DNA from: XN24 sp035514535
Lineage (GTDB): Bacteria > Pseudomonadota > Gammaproteobacteria > Steroidobacterales > XN24
Assembly: GCA_035514535.1 (NCBI GenBank)
Contig: DATKAZ010000017.1
Span: forward strand, 1-64,000
DNA: 64,000 bases
Direction of reading: 5' to 3'
The notes beneath the pieces were generated by a model. That model saw only the letters and a list, made by a program, of their open reading frames with translations, did not search any database and was not told the DNA's origin. The position numbers and the translations under genes were made by a program. Positions 7,478 through 16,533 of the stretch are shown one piece after another; within the stretch, counting starts at the first letter, position 1; each line of letters starts with the position of its first letter.

Positions 7478-8528
7478 ACCACTTGCTGCGCATCAGCACG
7501 GGGGCGGCGAGTGCCTTCAGCCACACCGGCAACGGCCTCGCGGGCTCGTCGCCGCGCCGGCCGAAGCGTGCGCGCAGCGCCTGGTCGTAGGCTGCCGGCA
7601 CTTCTTCGGGCGCGTCCTGGTGGTGCGCGAGCAGGCGCGCGGCGATGAGCGCCGACTCCACCGCCGGGCGGATGCCCTCGCCGCTCTGCGTGTAGGCGAG
7701 CCCCGCCGCGTCGCCGACCAGCAGGCAGCCCGGCGCGGACAGCGGCCGTCGCGCGTGGCCGTACAGCAGGTAGGCGTGGCCCTTGTAGCGCGCCGGCAGG
7801 TCCGCGGGGATGCGCCCGTCGGCCTGCATGCTCGCGACGAACTCGGCGAGGTGCTCGCCGAGATGCAGGTTGTCCTCGCGCCCGAGGCCGATGTTCAGGT
7901 ACGCGCCCTTGCGGAACACCCAGGCGTAGCCCTTCAGGTCGCGGCAGAACCACAGCTCCGGCGTGTCGCCGCGCGCCGCGCAGTGCTGCTGCTGCTCCCG
8001 CGTCATCTCGAACTCGACTTCCTTGGCCGTCACCGCGAGCTCGTGGCTGCCCGGGCCCTCGCCGAGCTGCGCCGCCACCGGGCAGAAGTGGCCGCCCGCG
8101 CCGACCAGCCACGGCGCGCGATACCGCTCGTCGACGATCCAGTGACCGTCCTCGCGCACCAGCTCGCGCACCTGCTCGCCGAGCACGCGCTCGACGCCGC
8201 TCCGCTCAAGCAGGTAATGATCGAACTCGCAGCGCCGGATGCCGTAACTCACGGGGATCTCGCCGTGGCGGTTCTCGCAGCACGGCTGGCCCATCAGGCC
8301 GATGCGGAAGCCGTGGATCGGCTGCAGCACGTGCTCGCGCGCGTATTCGCCGGGCTCGATCTGGAGCGCGTCGAGCACCGCCGGCGTTACCCAGCCGGCG
8401 CAGGTCTTGTCGCGCGGGAACTCGGCCTTGTCGAGCAGCAGCACGCGCCAGCCCTGCGCCCGCAACGCGCCGCCCAGCGTCGCACCGGCGGGCCCGCCGC
8501 CGACGACGAGCAGGTCGTAGTCACGCAT
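7413..8528 (-). CDS. FAD-dependent oxidoreductase, geranylgeranyl-reductase family
   Basis: A 371-residue flavoprotein. The FAD-binding DLLVVGGGPAGATLG opens the protein (residues 5-19), a second pyrimidine-binding element CLLVGDAAGLAYTQSGEG lies near residue 265, and the overall pattern (CAGWVTP, FDHYLLER) is that of the geranylgeranyl reductase/halogenase-like group. Members reduce isoprenoid or fatty-chain double bonds or hydroxylate lipids. Its start overlaps the end of the cyclopropane synthase gene by 8 nt, so the two enzymes are made together and probably act on the same lipid chains; the reaction itself is unknown. Its 3' end overlaps the convergent deacetylase. Confidence 0.8.
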   Translation of the reverse strand: MRDYDLLVVGGGPAGATLGGALRAQGWRVLLLDKAEFPRDKTCAGWVTPAVLDALQIEPGEYAREHVLQPIHGFRIGLMGQPCCENRHGEIPVSYGIRRCEFDHYLLERSGVERVLGEQVRELVREDGHWIVDERYRAPWLVGAGGHFCPVAAQLGEGPGSHELAVTAKEVEFEMTREQQQHCAARGDTPELWFCRDLKGYAWVFRKGAYLNIGLGREDNLHLGEHLAEFVASMQADGRIPADLPARYKGHAYLLYGHARRPLSAPGCLLVGDAAGLAYTQSGEGIRPAVESALIAARLLAHHQDAPEEVPAAYDQALRARFGRRGDEPARPLPVWLKALAAPVLMRSKWFTRRVVAERWFLHQQVATLAG

Positions 8529-9792
8529 AGAGGTCGCGACGCGTCGCCGGCAGGCTGTTGCTCTCCGCGGGCGCGAACACCACCTGGAAAAGCTGCATGG
8601 TGCCGGTCACGAATGCGGCCCGCGCCCCGGCGAGGTACAGCTCCCAGGCGCGCGCGAAGTGCTCGTCGTAGTCGGCCTGCACCTGTTCGCGTACATCAAG
8701 ATAGCGCGCCCGCCAGTGCTCGAGCGTGCGGGCGTAGTGCAGCCGCAGGTTCTCCACGTCCAGCACCGAGAAGCCGCCGTCCTCGAACAGCCGCATCAAC
8801 TCGGTGATCGAGGGGACGTAGCTGCCCGGGAAGATGCGCTTCTCGATCCAGCCGTTGACCGGCCCCGGGCGGTTGCGGCCGATGGTGTGGACCAGGCCGA
8901 GGCCGTCGGGCTTGAGCGTGCGCGTGATGACGCCGGCGAGCGCCGCGTAATTGGCCGGGCCGACGTGCTCCAGCATGCCCACCGAGACGAACCTGTCGCA
9001 GCGGCCCGTGATGTTGCGGTAGTCGTCCTCGACGAATTCGACGCGGTCCGCGAGGCCCTCGCGCGCCGCCCGCTCGCGCGCCCACGTGAGCTGCTCGCGC
9101 GAGATGTTGAAGGCGCGCACGCGCACGCCATGATGCTGCGCCATGTAGCGCGCGAGCCCGCCCCAGCCGCAGCCGGCCTCGATCACCTCCTGGCCGGGTC
9201 GCAGGCGCAGCTTGCGGCAGACGTGCTCGAGCTTGGCGAGCTGCGCCTGCTCGAGGGTCCTGTCCGGCGACTCGAAGTATGCGCAAGTGTACTGCATCGC
9301 CGCGCCGTCGAGCCACAGGCGGTAGAAATCGTTGCCGAGGTCGTAGTGATGCTGGATGTTGTGCCGTGCGCCGTCGAGATCGGCGCCGCGGCGTCCCCGG
9401 CTGCCCCACAGCGCGGCGAGCCAGGCCGGCCAGCCGCGATGCGCGCGCTCGATGTGCCGGTAGGCCTCGACGAGCATGTCGCTGAGATCGCCGTGCACGC
9501 GCACGCGCCCGGCGCTGTACAACTCGCCGAAGTTGATGTTCGGGCTGCGCAACAACCGGTACAGCGCGCCGCGGCTGAGAATCTCGATCGAGTAACGCGC
9601 GCCGCCGGGCCCGACGGCGTAGCCGTCCCACAGCAGCAGCCGGATCGGCGGCTCGCCCATGAGCCGATGCAGCGCCGCGACCAGCGTGCGTTCCAGTCCG
9701 GCGGCCGGACCGAGCCGTCCCTGCTCCGCAGTGCCCGCATTGAGCGCACCGCGCTGGCGCGAGGGAGATAGCCGGGCGTCGTGACGTCGCAT
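8521..9792 (-). CDS. cfa: Cyclopropane-fatty-acyl-phospholipid synthase family methyltransferase
   Basis: A 423-residue S-adenosylmethionine-dependent enzyme of the CFA synthase family, which adds a methylene bridge across double bonds of membrane lipid acyl chains. The N-terminal lipid-binding part is followed by NIQHHYDLGNDFYRLWLD (about residues 140-160), the SAM site EVIEAGCGWGGLA near residue 204, and later VGMLEHVG and YVPSITELMRLFEDGG. The start at 9792 has a strong AAGGAGG six bases before it. The family can also make other alkylated fatty acids, and the coupled flavoprotein downstream leaves open a modified product rather than a simple cyclopropane. Confidence 0.88.
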   Translation of the reverse strand: MRRHDARLSPSRQRGALNAGTAEQGRLGPAAGLERTLVAALHRLMGEPPIRLLLWDGYAVGPGGARYSIEILSRGALYRLLRSPNINFGELYSAGRVRVHGDLSDMLVEAYRHIERAHRGWPAWLAALWGSRGRRGADLDGARHNIQHHYDLGNDFYRLWLDGAAMQYTCAYFESPDRTLEQAQLAKLEHVCRKLRLRPGQEVIEAGCGWGGLARYMAQHHGVRVRAFNISREQLTWARERAAREGLADRVEFVEDDYRNITGRCDRFVSVGMLEHVGPANYAALAGVITRTLKPDGLGLVHTIGRNRPGPVNGWIEKRIFPGSYVPSITELMRLFEDGGFSVLDVENLRLHYARTLEHWRARYLDVREQVQADYDEHFARAWELYLAGARAAFVTGTMQLFQVVFAPAESNSLPATRRDLYA

Positions 9793-9854
9793 GCCGACCT
9801 CCTTTGTTGCTTCCTGAGTATAGGAAGCGGTGATGCGGGGGACAAGCCGCTCGG

Positions 9855-9870
9855 CGTTTCCGCGGAAACG
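9855..9870. repeat. Perfect 16-bp palindrome CGTTTCCGCGGAAACG
   Basis: Identical to the copy at 16050-16065 and related to the 18-bp palindrome at 63-80. It lies in the gap between the cfa promoter region and the cytochrome gene terminator, outside any gene. Confidence 0.8.
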
Positions 9871-9878
9871 TCGCCACG

Positions 9879-9914
9879 AAAATGAAAAACGGGCGAGCCC
9901 CGCAGGGCCCGCCC
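9879..9914 (-). terminator. Rho-independent terminator of the cytochrome gene
   Basis: On the minus strand a G+C-rich stem (GGGCGGGCC pairing with GGCTCGCCC, one G-T pair) is followed by GTTTTTCATTTT. It lies about 57 nt past the stop of the dihaem cytochrome gene and before the cfa transcription unit. Confidence 0.75.
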
Positions 9915-9970
9915 GGTCTGGCGCGCGCGTAGTCGAGCTCGCCGGCGCCCTGGCACTTGCAAGGCAGGCG

Positions 9971-11221
9971 TTACAGCAACTCCATGAAAGCGACCATGTC
10001 GGCCTTGTCCTGCTCCGTGAGTTCGATGGGCAGCCCCAGCTGCTGGAAGAAGAACTCGTAGTGGTCCACGAGTTCGGCAAGCGTCTTGGCCGAGTTGTCG
10101 TGGAAATACGGTGCCGTGTCCTTGACGCCCCACAGCGTCGGGGTCTTGAAGAAGTTGGCGAAGAACGCGCGCCGCAGGCCCTGTCTCGCGATTACGAAGT
10201 CGGGCGGAATGGCACGTTCCGCGAGGAGACGTCCATTCGGCGTTATCAGCATGCCGAGGTCCGGCGTGGTGACTTCCACCGGGTTTCCCGGATCGATGGT
10301 GTCGTAGATCAGGAACGTCTGCTGCGGCAGTCCGAGCAGGTTGCGCTCCGAGACCAGCACGTTGTGGTCACGCACGCCGGGCGGATTGCCGAACACGGGA
10401 GTCGAGAAGATATTCGCCGTGTCCAGCATCGGCCCGCTGTGGCACAGTCCGCAGACGCCCGCCTTGCTGGGCGGATTGAATGGGGCATCGATGAAGAACT
10501 CGCGGCCACGTTTTTCTGACGGCGTGTTGCCGGCGGGCAGGACAGGCGGCGCGCCTCCAGTGGCGAACCGGTACAGCTCGTGGCTGGAGAAGAAGCGGCG
10601 GTCGGTGCGCTGGAACTCCGCGATCAGGTCGAGCTGCAACGGCGTCGCGCTGTCGGATTGAGCGTGCGCATCGATCGCGCCGAGCGCCTGTTCCTGCAGG
10701 CTGTTGTTGCGGCGATCGTACATCAGCACGGGATCCAGGGCCGGCGTATTCTTCGTCGTCGGCGTGCCGCGCAGGAAAGTAACTTCGGTCGCCGCTGGAT
10801 CGTGCTTCAACTTGATATTGGGCGGCAGCGGCAAGGTGATGCGCACGGTCGCGTGCTCCAGGATGCGCGCGATGCCGCTGGTGCCGTCGTCGGTGCCGTC
10901 GTGGATGAACAACGGATTGTCCGGGTCGGTGACCAGCAGTTTCTGGACATCTTCCGGCGAGAACGTACCGGTCTTGCGCGAGTGGCAGGTCTCGCAGGTG
11001 CGGCCATTGCCGCCGAAGGTCTCCTCCGTGAACAACCGCTCGCCTTCCTGGTGCCGCTTGATGGTGCACAGTTCGTTGAGCGGCGGCGCGAGTTCCGCCG
11101 GTTCGCAGTCGAGCGGCAGTGAGTGGTATGCCGACTGCTCGCCGGCCAGCGACGTGCCCGCAAGGCATATCGCGAGCATTACGAGGCCGCGGCCCTGGAA
11201 GCTGCTTGTAAGCGAATTCAT
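9971..11221 (-). CDS. Secreted dihaem cytochrome c, peroxidase/MauG-like
   Basis: A 416-residue exported protein with a cleavable signal (LVMLAICLAGTSLAGEQ, residues 13-29) and two covalent haem sites, CETCH near residue 80 and CGLCH near residue 258. The C-terminal block TPTLWGVKDTAPYFHDNSA is typical of the bacterial cytochrome c peroxidase/MauG superfamily. These proteins reduce peroxide or act as periplasmic oxidases. Spacing between the haems and the length, greater than a classical CcpA (about 320), suggest a diverged member of unknown substrate. A GGGG/GAGG leader precedes the ATG. It is monocistronic, with the terminator at 9879-9914, and divergent from the regulator at 11393. Confidence 0.85.
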   Translation of the reverse strand: MNSLTSSFQGRGLVMLAICLAGTSLAGEQSAYHSLPLDCEPAELAPPLNELCTIKRHQEGERLFTEETFGGNGRTCETCHSRKTGTFSPEDVQKLLVTDPDNPLFIHDGTDDGTSGIARILEHATVRITLPLPPNIKLKHDPAATEVTFLRGTPTTKNTPALDPVLMYDRRNNSLQEQALGAIDAHAQSDSATPLQLDLIAEFQRTDRRFFSSHELYRFATGGAPPVLPAGNTPSEKRGREFFIDAPFNPPSKAGVCGLCHSGPMLDTANIFSTPVFGNPPGVRDHNVLVSERNLLGLPQQTFLIYDTIDPGNPVEVTTPDLGMLITPNGRLLAERAIPPDFVIARQGLRRAFFANFFKTPTLWGVKDTAPYFHDNSAKTLAELVDHYEFFFQQLGLPIELTEQDKADMVAFMELL

Positions 11222-11392
11222 CCTCTACCCCTTCACGATGGTTCAAGACTGACGTTAGTAGCGCGCGCCGGGCTCGCCAAGGGGCCAAGGACAGACATTC
11301 CGGGGGATGTCACGCTTTGTCAGCTCGTTGGCTACGCCTCGATATGTCTCCTAGAATCGTTCTTAGGTGGAGATACGGATTGCGGAGGGCAC

Positions 11393-13564
11393 TTGAGCAC
11401 GCCCGATCGATCGGCGGATTCCCCGGACGCCCCGTCGCGCGGCCGGCGGCTGGAGTCCTGGAAGGCGATCGCGGCCTACCTGAAGCGCACCGTGCGGACG
11501 GTCCATCGCTGGGAGAAGGAGCAGGGCCTCCCGGTCCATCGTCACCTGCACCTCAGGCAGGGCACCGTCTACGCCTATACCGGCGAGCTCGACGCGTGGT
11601 GGGCGCAACGCAGCATGCAGCCGCCCGCGGTGCGGCAGCCATGGTTGACGCCGCGGCGCGCCGTGCTCGCGCTACTCGTGGCGGCGGCTGTAGCGGTGGC
11701 GGCGCTGGTGACCCTCAACCAGCCGGCTTCCGACCGGCCCGGCGTGACCCAGGTCCCCGATTCGATCGCCGTGCTGCCGTTCCGGACGCTCGGCGGCGAC
11801 GACGACGACGCACTGCTCGGCTATGGCATCGCCGAGGAAGTGCTCGACCGCCTCGCCCGGACAGGTTCGCTCAACGTGATCGCGCGCACGTCCGCGTTCG
11901 CCTTCGGTGAGGCACCGCTGGACCCGGTGGCAGTCGCCGGGCAGCTTGGGGTCGAGTACCTGCTGACCGGCGTGGTGCAGCGCGACGGAGAGCAGCTGCG
12001 GGTGCGCGCCCGACTGCTCGATGAGCATGGCCGCCAGCGCTGGAGTCGTTCCTTCGACTTTCCGCCGCAAGGACTTTTCGAGCTGCAGGACCGGATCGCC
12101 GATGCCGTGGCCGCGAGCCTCGCACCGCAACTCGAGGGCCTGCAGGAAACGGGCCACCGCCCGCATCCCGAGGCCTATCGGGACTACCTGCTCGGTCGCG
12201 AGCTATTGCGGCTGCGCGACAGGTCCGCCGCCATCGCGGCTTTCGAACGCGCCATCGAGCGGGACCCGCAGTTCGCGCGGCCATACGGCGGCCTCGCCAT
12301 GGTGCACGCCATACAGTCGGGCCAGGTCATGGGGCGGCTGGACTACGCGCGGGCGACCGAGTCGGCGCAACGCGCGCTTGCGCTCGACCCGCAGCTGGCC
12401 GAAGCGCACGCCGCACTCGGCCTGCTCGCCATCGAGCAGGGGCGGCTCGAGGACGCCGATGCCTCGCTGCGGCGCGCGCTGGAACTCGATCCTAATCTCG
12501 TCGACGCCCGTTACTGGCTGACCACTTACCTGCAGGAAGCGGGCCGGCACGAGGAAGCCGAGCGCGAACTGCAAACGGCGCTGCAGATCGATCCACTGCA
12601 TCCACTGCTCAATACCAGCCTCGGACTACGCTACTGGGGCCGCGGCGATTACGCGGGAGCGCGCGAGCGTTTTTTGCGCGTCCTCGAGCTGCCACGTCCG
12701 ACCATCGAGCCCTACGTCCGGCTGGTCGCGCTCAATCGCGACTTCGGCCGCCTCGGGGAGGCCCTGCGCTGGGCGAAGGAGGCCGTGCTCCGTCATCCAG
12801 GCTTCGCCACGCTGTCGCGGCTCGTCCATACCTTTAGCCAGCTCGAGCTCGACGAGGACGTGGCGCGGTGGATGGAGCGGGTGCGCACCCTGGAAGGCGA
12901 CGGACCCCCGCGGCTCGGGCTGCACAGCGAGGTGCTGTTCTACCGCGGCGACTTCGAGGCCATTTACCGGATGAAGATGGAGTACCTGCAACGCGCGGGG
13001 CGGCCGCTGTCCGAGCTGCCGTTCGTCATCCGGGAGACGCTCGGCGGCATGATGGTCATGACCGGGCGTTACGAGGACGGCATCAGGGTACTGGAACCGC
13101 TGTTCGGCGAAAACTTCCGCATCCCGCAGCACCTGGGCGGCCTGGATTTCGCACTCACTTTCGCCCAGCTCCTTGCCCATGCCTATCAACAGGTCGGCCG
13201 GCACGAGGATGCGACGGCGTTGCTGCACCGGATCCAGGCGCACATCGCCATGCTGCGCGCGGCGGGCTCCGGGCACCGGCCCCGCCTGTACATGGTCGAG
13301 GCGCGCAACTTCGCGCTGCTGGGCGAAACTCGCAAGGCGCTGCAGACCCTGCGGCTGGCCGTCAATTCGGGCTGGCGGGACCCTGCCTTCGAGCGTCACA
13401 TCCCGGCGTGGGATGCACTGCGCGACGACGCCGAGTACCAGGCGCTGATGGCCCTGGTCGAGGCGGACGTGGCTGCCCAACGCAGCCTGGTCGAAGCCCA
13501 GGGGCGAGACGTGGCCTTCGAAACGGCGGCGCTGGCTGCGCTCGGGCTGCCGGGCGACCCCTAG
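11393..13564 (+). CDS. HTH - membrane - FlgO-like - TPR regulator
   Basis: A 723-residue protein with four parts. Residues about 18-70 form the helix-turn-helix typical of SWKAIAAYL...RTVHRWEKEQGLPV proteins, ending in VYAYTGELDAWW. Residues about 88-104 are one membrane span (VLALLVAAAVAVAALV). Residues about 118-250 are a FlgO/TolB-N-like domain (DSIAVLPFRTL, LDRLARTGSLNVIARTS). The rest is a run of TPR repeats (AIERDPQFARPYGGLAMVH, ALELDPNLVDARYWL). It resembles ToxR/CadC-type one-component regulators that bind DNA while anchored in the membrane. The open frame extends upstream, but TTG 11393 preceded by GGAGG gives the natural N-terminus. Targets are unknown; the divergent cytochrome gene is the nearest candidate. 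Confidence 0.75.
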   Translation: MSTPDRSADSPDAPSRGRRLESWKAIAAYLKRTVRTVHRWEKEQGLPVHRHLHLRQGTVYAYTGELDAWWAQRSMQPPAVRQPWLTPRRAVLALLVAAAVAVAALVTLNQPASDRPGVTQVPDSIAVLPFRTLGGDDDDALLGYGIAEEVLDRLARTGSLNVIARTSAFAFGEAPLDPVAVAGQLGVEYLLTGVVQRDGEQLRVRARLLDEHGRQRWSRSFDFPPQGLFELQDRIADAVAASLAPQLEGLQETGHRPHPEAYRDYLLGRELLRLRDRSAAIAAFERAIERDPQFARPYGGLAMVHAIQSGQVMGRLDYARATESAQRALALDPQLAEAHAALGLLAIEQGRLEDADASLRRALELDPNLVDARYWLTTYLQEAGRHEEAERELQTALQIDPLHPLLNTSLGLRYWGRGDYAGARERFLRVLELPRPTIEPYVRLVALNRDFGRLGEALRWAKEAVLRHPGFATLSRLVHTFSQLELDEDVARWMERVRTLEGDGPPRLGLHSEVLFYRGDFEAIYRMKMEYLQRAGRPLSELPFVIRETLGGMMVMTGRYEDGIRVLEPLFGENFRIPQHLGGLDFALTFAQLLAHAYQQVGRHEDATALLHRIQAHIAMLRAAGSGHRPRLYMVEARNFALLGETRKALQTLRLAVNSGWRDPAFERHIPAWDALRDDAEYQALMALVEADVAAQRSLVEAQGRDVAFETAALAALGLPGDP

Positions 13565-13579
13565 GTCGGGGAGTCCGCG

Positions 13580-14101
13580 CTACGGCCGCAGCGCCACCCC
13601 GAAGTTCCTCGCCATGAACGGGAACGGCATGTCCGACAGGTCGCAGCGTCCGGTGGTGCGAATCTCGACGACTTCGCCTTCCTCGACCCGCAGCGATCCT
13701 TGCTTCGGGCAATGGACGGGCGGCGCGGGCGGGGCATCGAACTGGTCGATCTTCAGGCCCTGGCCGGTGACGCGGCCCGTGAAATACGCCTCGTAGGGCA
13801 ACGGCCACGGCGGCGGCACGGGCGCGCCATCCTTCGTCATGCAGGTCGTGCTGTAGTGCGTCAGCATGCCGGAGAAGTTCGCGCCCGACTGATTGATGAC
13901 CAGCACGCCGTTGGACAGGATGCAGGTCATGTGGAGCACGTCTTCGGCCGGCTTGAGGACGAGCTGGGTGGTCTCCGCGTAAGTCCACGTGCCGCTGATG
14001 TCGTGCGGCGGCGGTGCGGCCACGGCCTGCCCGGCGGTGGTCAGCAGGGCCACTGGCAGGCTCCAGCGCAGCATGTTGATGATCGAGTGCTTGCGGTTCA
14101 T
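13580..14101 (-). CDS. Secreted protein of unknown function
   Basis: A 173-residue protein with a clear signal peptide (basic start, then LPVALLTTAGQAVAA to about residue 29). The mature part begins HDISGTWTYAETTQLVL, an opening often seen in small beta-barrel or lipocalin-like exported proteins, and holds four cysteines that could form two disulphides. I do not recognise a family. The ATG at 14101 has GGGAG upstream. Its 3' end lies 15 nt from the stop of the convergent HTH/TPR regulator, and it is divergent from the second regulator at 14244. Confidence 0.65.
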   Translation of the reverse strand: MNRKHSIINMLRWSLPVALLTTAGQAVAAPPPHDISGTWTYAETTQLVLKPAEDVLHMTCILSNGVLVINQSGANFSGMLTHYSTTCMTKDGAPVPPPWPLPYEAYFTGRVTGQGLKIDQFDAPPAPPVHCPKQGSLRVEEGEVVEIRTTGRCDLSDMPFPFMARNFGVALRP

Positions 14102-14243
14102 GTCGGTATCTCCCGTGGTCGTGCGATTGGTGTGACGACGCTATGCCAGGGCGGCACCTGCCGGCCTGCCGTTTCTCTGGAGAAATTCTTGAGATTTTCC
14201 GCCGGGCTATACTCGACGCCTGTTCTTAAGCATCGAATCACCC

Positions 14244-16037
14244 ATGAGCGCGCAGAGCAGTGGTTCGTTCACCATCGGCGACTGGCTCGTCGATCCTTCC
14301 GCCGACCGCCTGTCGCGCGGCGATCTCGAGGTACGCATCGAGCCCAAGGCCATGGCCGTGCTGTTGCGCCTGGCGCGGCGGCCGCGGGAGGTGGTCAGCA
14401 CCGAAGTCCTGATCGAAGAGGTCTGGCGCGGCCGACCGATGGGCGACAATCCGGTCTACAAGTGCATTGCGCAATTGCGCAAGGCGCTGGGTGACGGACA
14501 ACAGGCTCCGGCCTACATCGAGACGATTCCCCGCAAGGGCTATCGGCTGATCGCGGCAGTCGGGCCGGCAGGTGCAACGGTCGTCTCGTCGCAAGGCCGC
14601 CGCATCCCGGTTCATGCGGGACCTCGCAGTGCCGCGTCCACGATTGCGGTATTGCCGTTCCTGGATATGAGCGCCGAGCAGGACCAGGCGTACTTCGCCG
14701 ACGGCATGGCCGAGGAGTTGCTCAATGCACTCGCGAAGACTCCAAGCTTACGCGTGATCGCACGCTCCTCCTCGTTCGCGTTCAAGGGTCAGAACCCGGA
14801 TATCGCGACGGTGGCCGGGAAACTCGATGTCAGTCACGTGCTGGAGGGCAGCGTACGCAAGTCGGGCGACCGCCTGCGCATCACGGCGCAACTGATCGAT
14901 GCGCGCGACAGTGTGCACCTCTGGTCGGAGACCTACGACGCTTCGCTGGGAGACGTACTCGCCCTGCAGCACGAGATCGCCACGGAAATAGCCGCGGCAC
15001 TTCTGCCTCGACTGGATGCCGCTGCGGGACGCGCGTCCGCGAGACTGAACGCGACACCAACGGCAGCCTTCGATCATTACCTCAAGGGGCGATATTTCCT
15101 GCAGAAGTTCGAGGAGGCGTTCGTCAGGCAGGCGCGCGACCATTTCCAGCAGGCACTCGACCTGGACCCGACCTTTGCCCAGGCCTGGGCCGGCCTCGCC
15201 GATACCTACAAGACGCTCGATTACTTTGCCGTGCTCTCTCCCGCAGAGGCCGCGCGCGGCACGCGGGCCGCGGCGGAGCGCGCGCTGGAACTGGACGCCG
15301 GCCTCGCCGAGGCGCATACCTCCCTGGCGATGGTGCTCACCGACTATTACTTCGAATGGGAATCCGCGGAGCAGCATTTCCGCGACGCATTGCGCCTGAA
15401 TCCGAGCTACGCCACGGCGTACCAGGCCTACGCCGAGTACCTGCGCGACATGGGCCGCTTCGACGAGGCGCTGACAATGATCGGTACCGCCCAGCGACTG
15501 GATCCGCTGTCGCCGTTCCACCTGTTGGTCGAAGGGATCATCCTTGACCTCGGCGGCCGTCCCGCGGAAGCCATCGCACGCTACGAGCGACTTCTCGGGA
15601 TGCACCCCGGGTACCGGATGGCGCATTTCTACGCCGCCCTGGCTTATGCGAACCAGGGACAACACGAGGCGACGCTCGCCAGCATCGGCAAGGTCGACCC
15701 GGAGGGCCGGCTTCCGGATGCCGTTGCGGTGCGTGCGGCCACCCTTGCGGCCCTGGGCCGGACGAGCGAGGCACACGAGGTCCTCCTGGAGCTCGACGAC
15801 CTGGCGGCCGAGCGGTACGTGTCGCCGTTTCTTCGCGCGCTCGTTCGGCTCGCCCTTGGAGAACATAGCCGGGCCATCGACCTGCTGGAGCAGGCGGTTG
15901 AGGAACGCAGCTGGTTCGTGCGCCTGTTCGGGGTTCTGCCGGGGCTCGACCCGTTGCGCGGGGAGCCCCGCTTCCGGGCCCTGCTGCAGGGCGTGGGACT
16001 CGGCGGTCGGCGGCCGGCGGCGGCCGAACCCGACTGA
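14244..16037 (+). CDS. Winged-helix - FlgO-like - TPR regulator (CadC-like)
   Basis: A 597-residue protein. Residues about 8-100 are an OmpR/CadC winged helix (GDWLVDPSADRLSRG, VVSTEVLIEEVW, then YIETIPRKGYRL). There follows a FlgO/TolB-N-like domain (STIAVLPFLDMSAEQDQAYF, ELLNALAKTPSLRVIARSS, VLEGSVRKSGDRLRITAQLI) and a long TPR array (ALDLDPTFAQAWAGLADTY, ALRLNPSYATAYQAYAEYL). No membrane span is obvious, unlike the relative at 11393, so it may be soluble. The body is clearly paralogous to that protein while the DNA-binding head is different. A TATACT hexamer lies about 31 nt upstream as a possible -10. Confidence 0.78.
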   Translation: MSAQSSGSFTIGDWLVDPSADRLSRGDLEVRIEPKAMAVLLRLARRPREVVSTEVLIEEVWRGRPMGDNPVYKCIAQLRKALGDGQQAPAYIETIPRKGYRLIAAVGPAGATVVSSQGRRIPVHAGPRSAASTIAVLPFLDMSAEQDQAYFADGMAEELLNALAKTPSLRVIARSSSFAFKGQNPDIATVAGKLDVSHVLEGSVRKSGDRLRITAQLIDARDSVHLWSETYDASLGDVLALQHEIATEIAAALLPRLDAAAGRASARLNATPTAAFDHYLKGRYFLQKFEEAFVRQARDHFQQALDLDPTFAQAWAGLADTYKTLDYFAVLSPAEAARGTRAAAERALELDAGLAEAHTSLAMVLTDYYFEWESAEQHFRDALRLNPSYATAYQAYAEYLRDMGRFDEALTMIGTAQRLDPLSPFHLLVEGIILDLGGRPAEAIARYERLLGMHPGYRMAHFYAALAYANQGQHEATLASIGKVDPEGRLPDAVAVRAATLAALGRTSEAHEVLLELDDLAAERYVSPFLRALVRLALGEHSRAIDLLEQAVEERSWFVRLFGVLPGLDPLRGEPRFRALLQGVGLGGRRPAAAEPD

Positions 16038-16046
16038 GCTTGAGCG

Positions 16047-16533
16047 CTACGTTTCCGCGGAAACGCCGTTCGCCTCGGCGGCCATCAGCTCGGCCACCCA
16101 GCCTTCGAGCTTCTCGAGGTCGGGCACCAGCGGTGTCTCGTTGACGACGCGCACGCGGCACAACACCGGCGCGTCGGGCAGCTCCGTGCCGCCGGAATCG
16201 AGCTCCAGTACGTCGGCGCTGACGCGCACGAGCTGCGGCAGGCCCTGGCAGAGCAGCGCGATGCCGCCGCGGCCGAGCCGCCCGGTCAGGCTGCGCAGGA
16301 TCACCGCGCGGCTGCGCCCGCCGATGTCGGGCACGGGATCGCCGCAGGTCGCCTCGAAGGACACCAGCGGCACGAGGTAGTCCGACCACGCGACTTCGCC
16401 GAGCAGCCACTCGGGCTCCTGCTCGCGCAGGCGGAAGCGCCCGAGGCCGATCACTTCGGCGACGCAGGCGCGCGGCACGATGAGGCGCCGCCCGACGAGC
16501 GGCACGAGCAGGCTGTGCAGGATGTTCTGGTCG

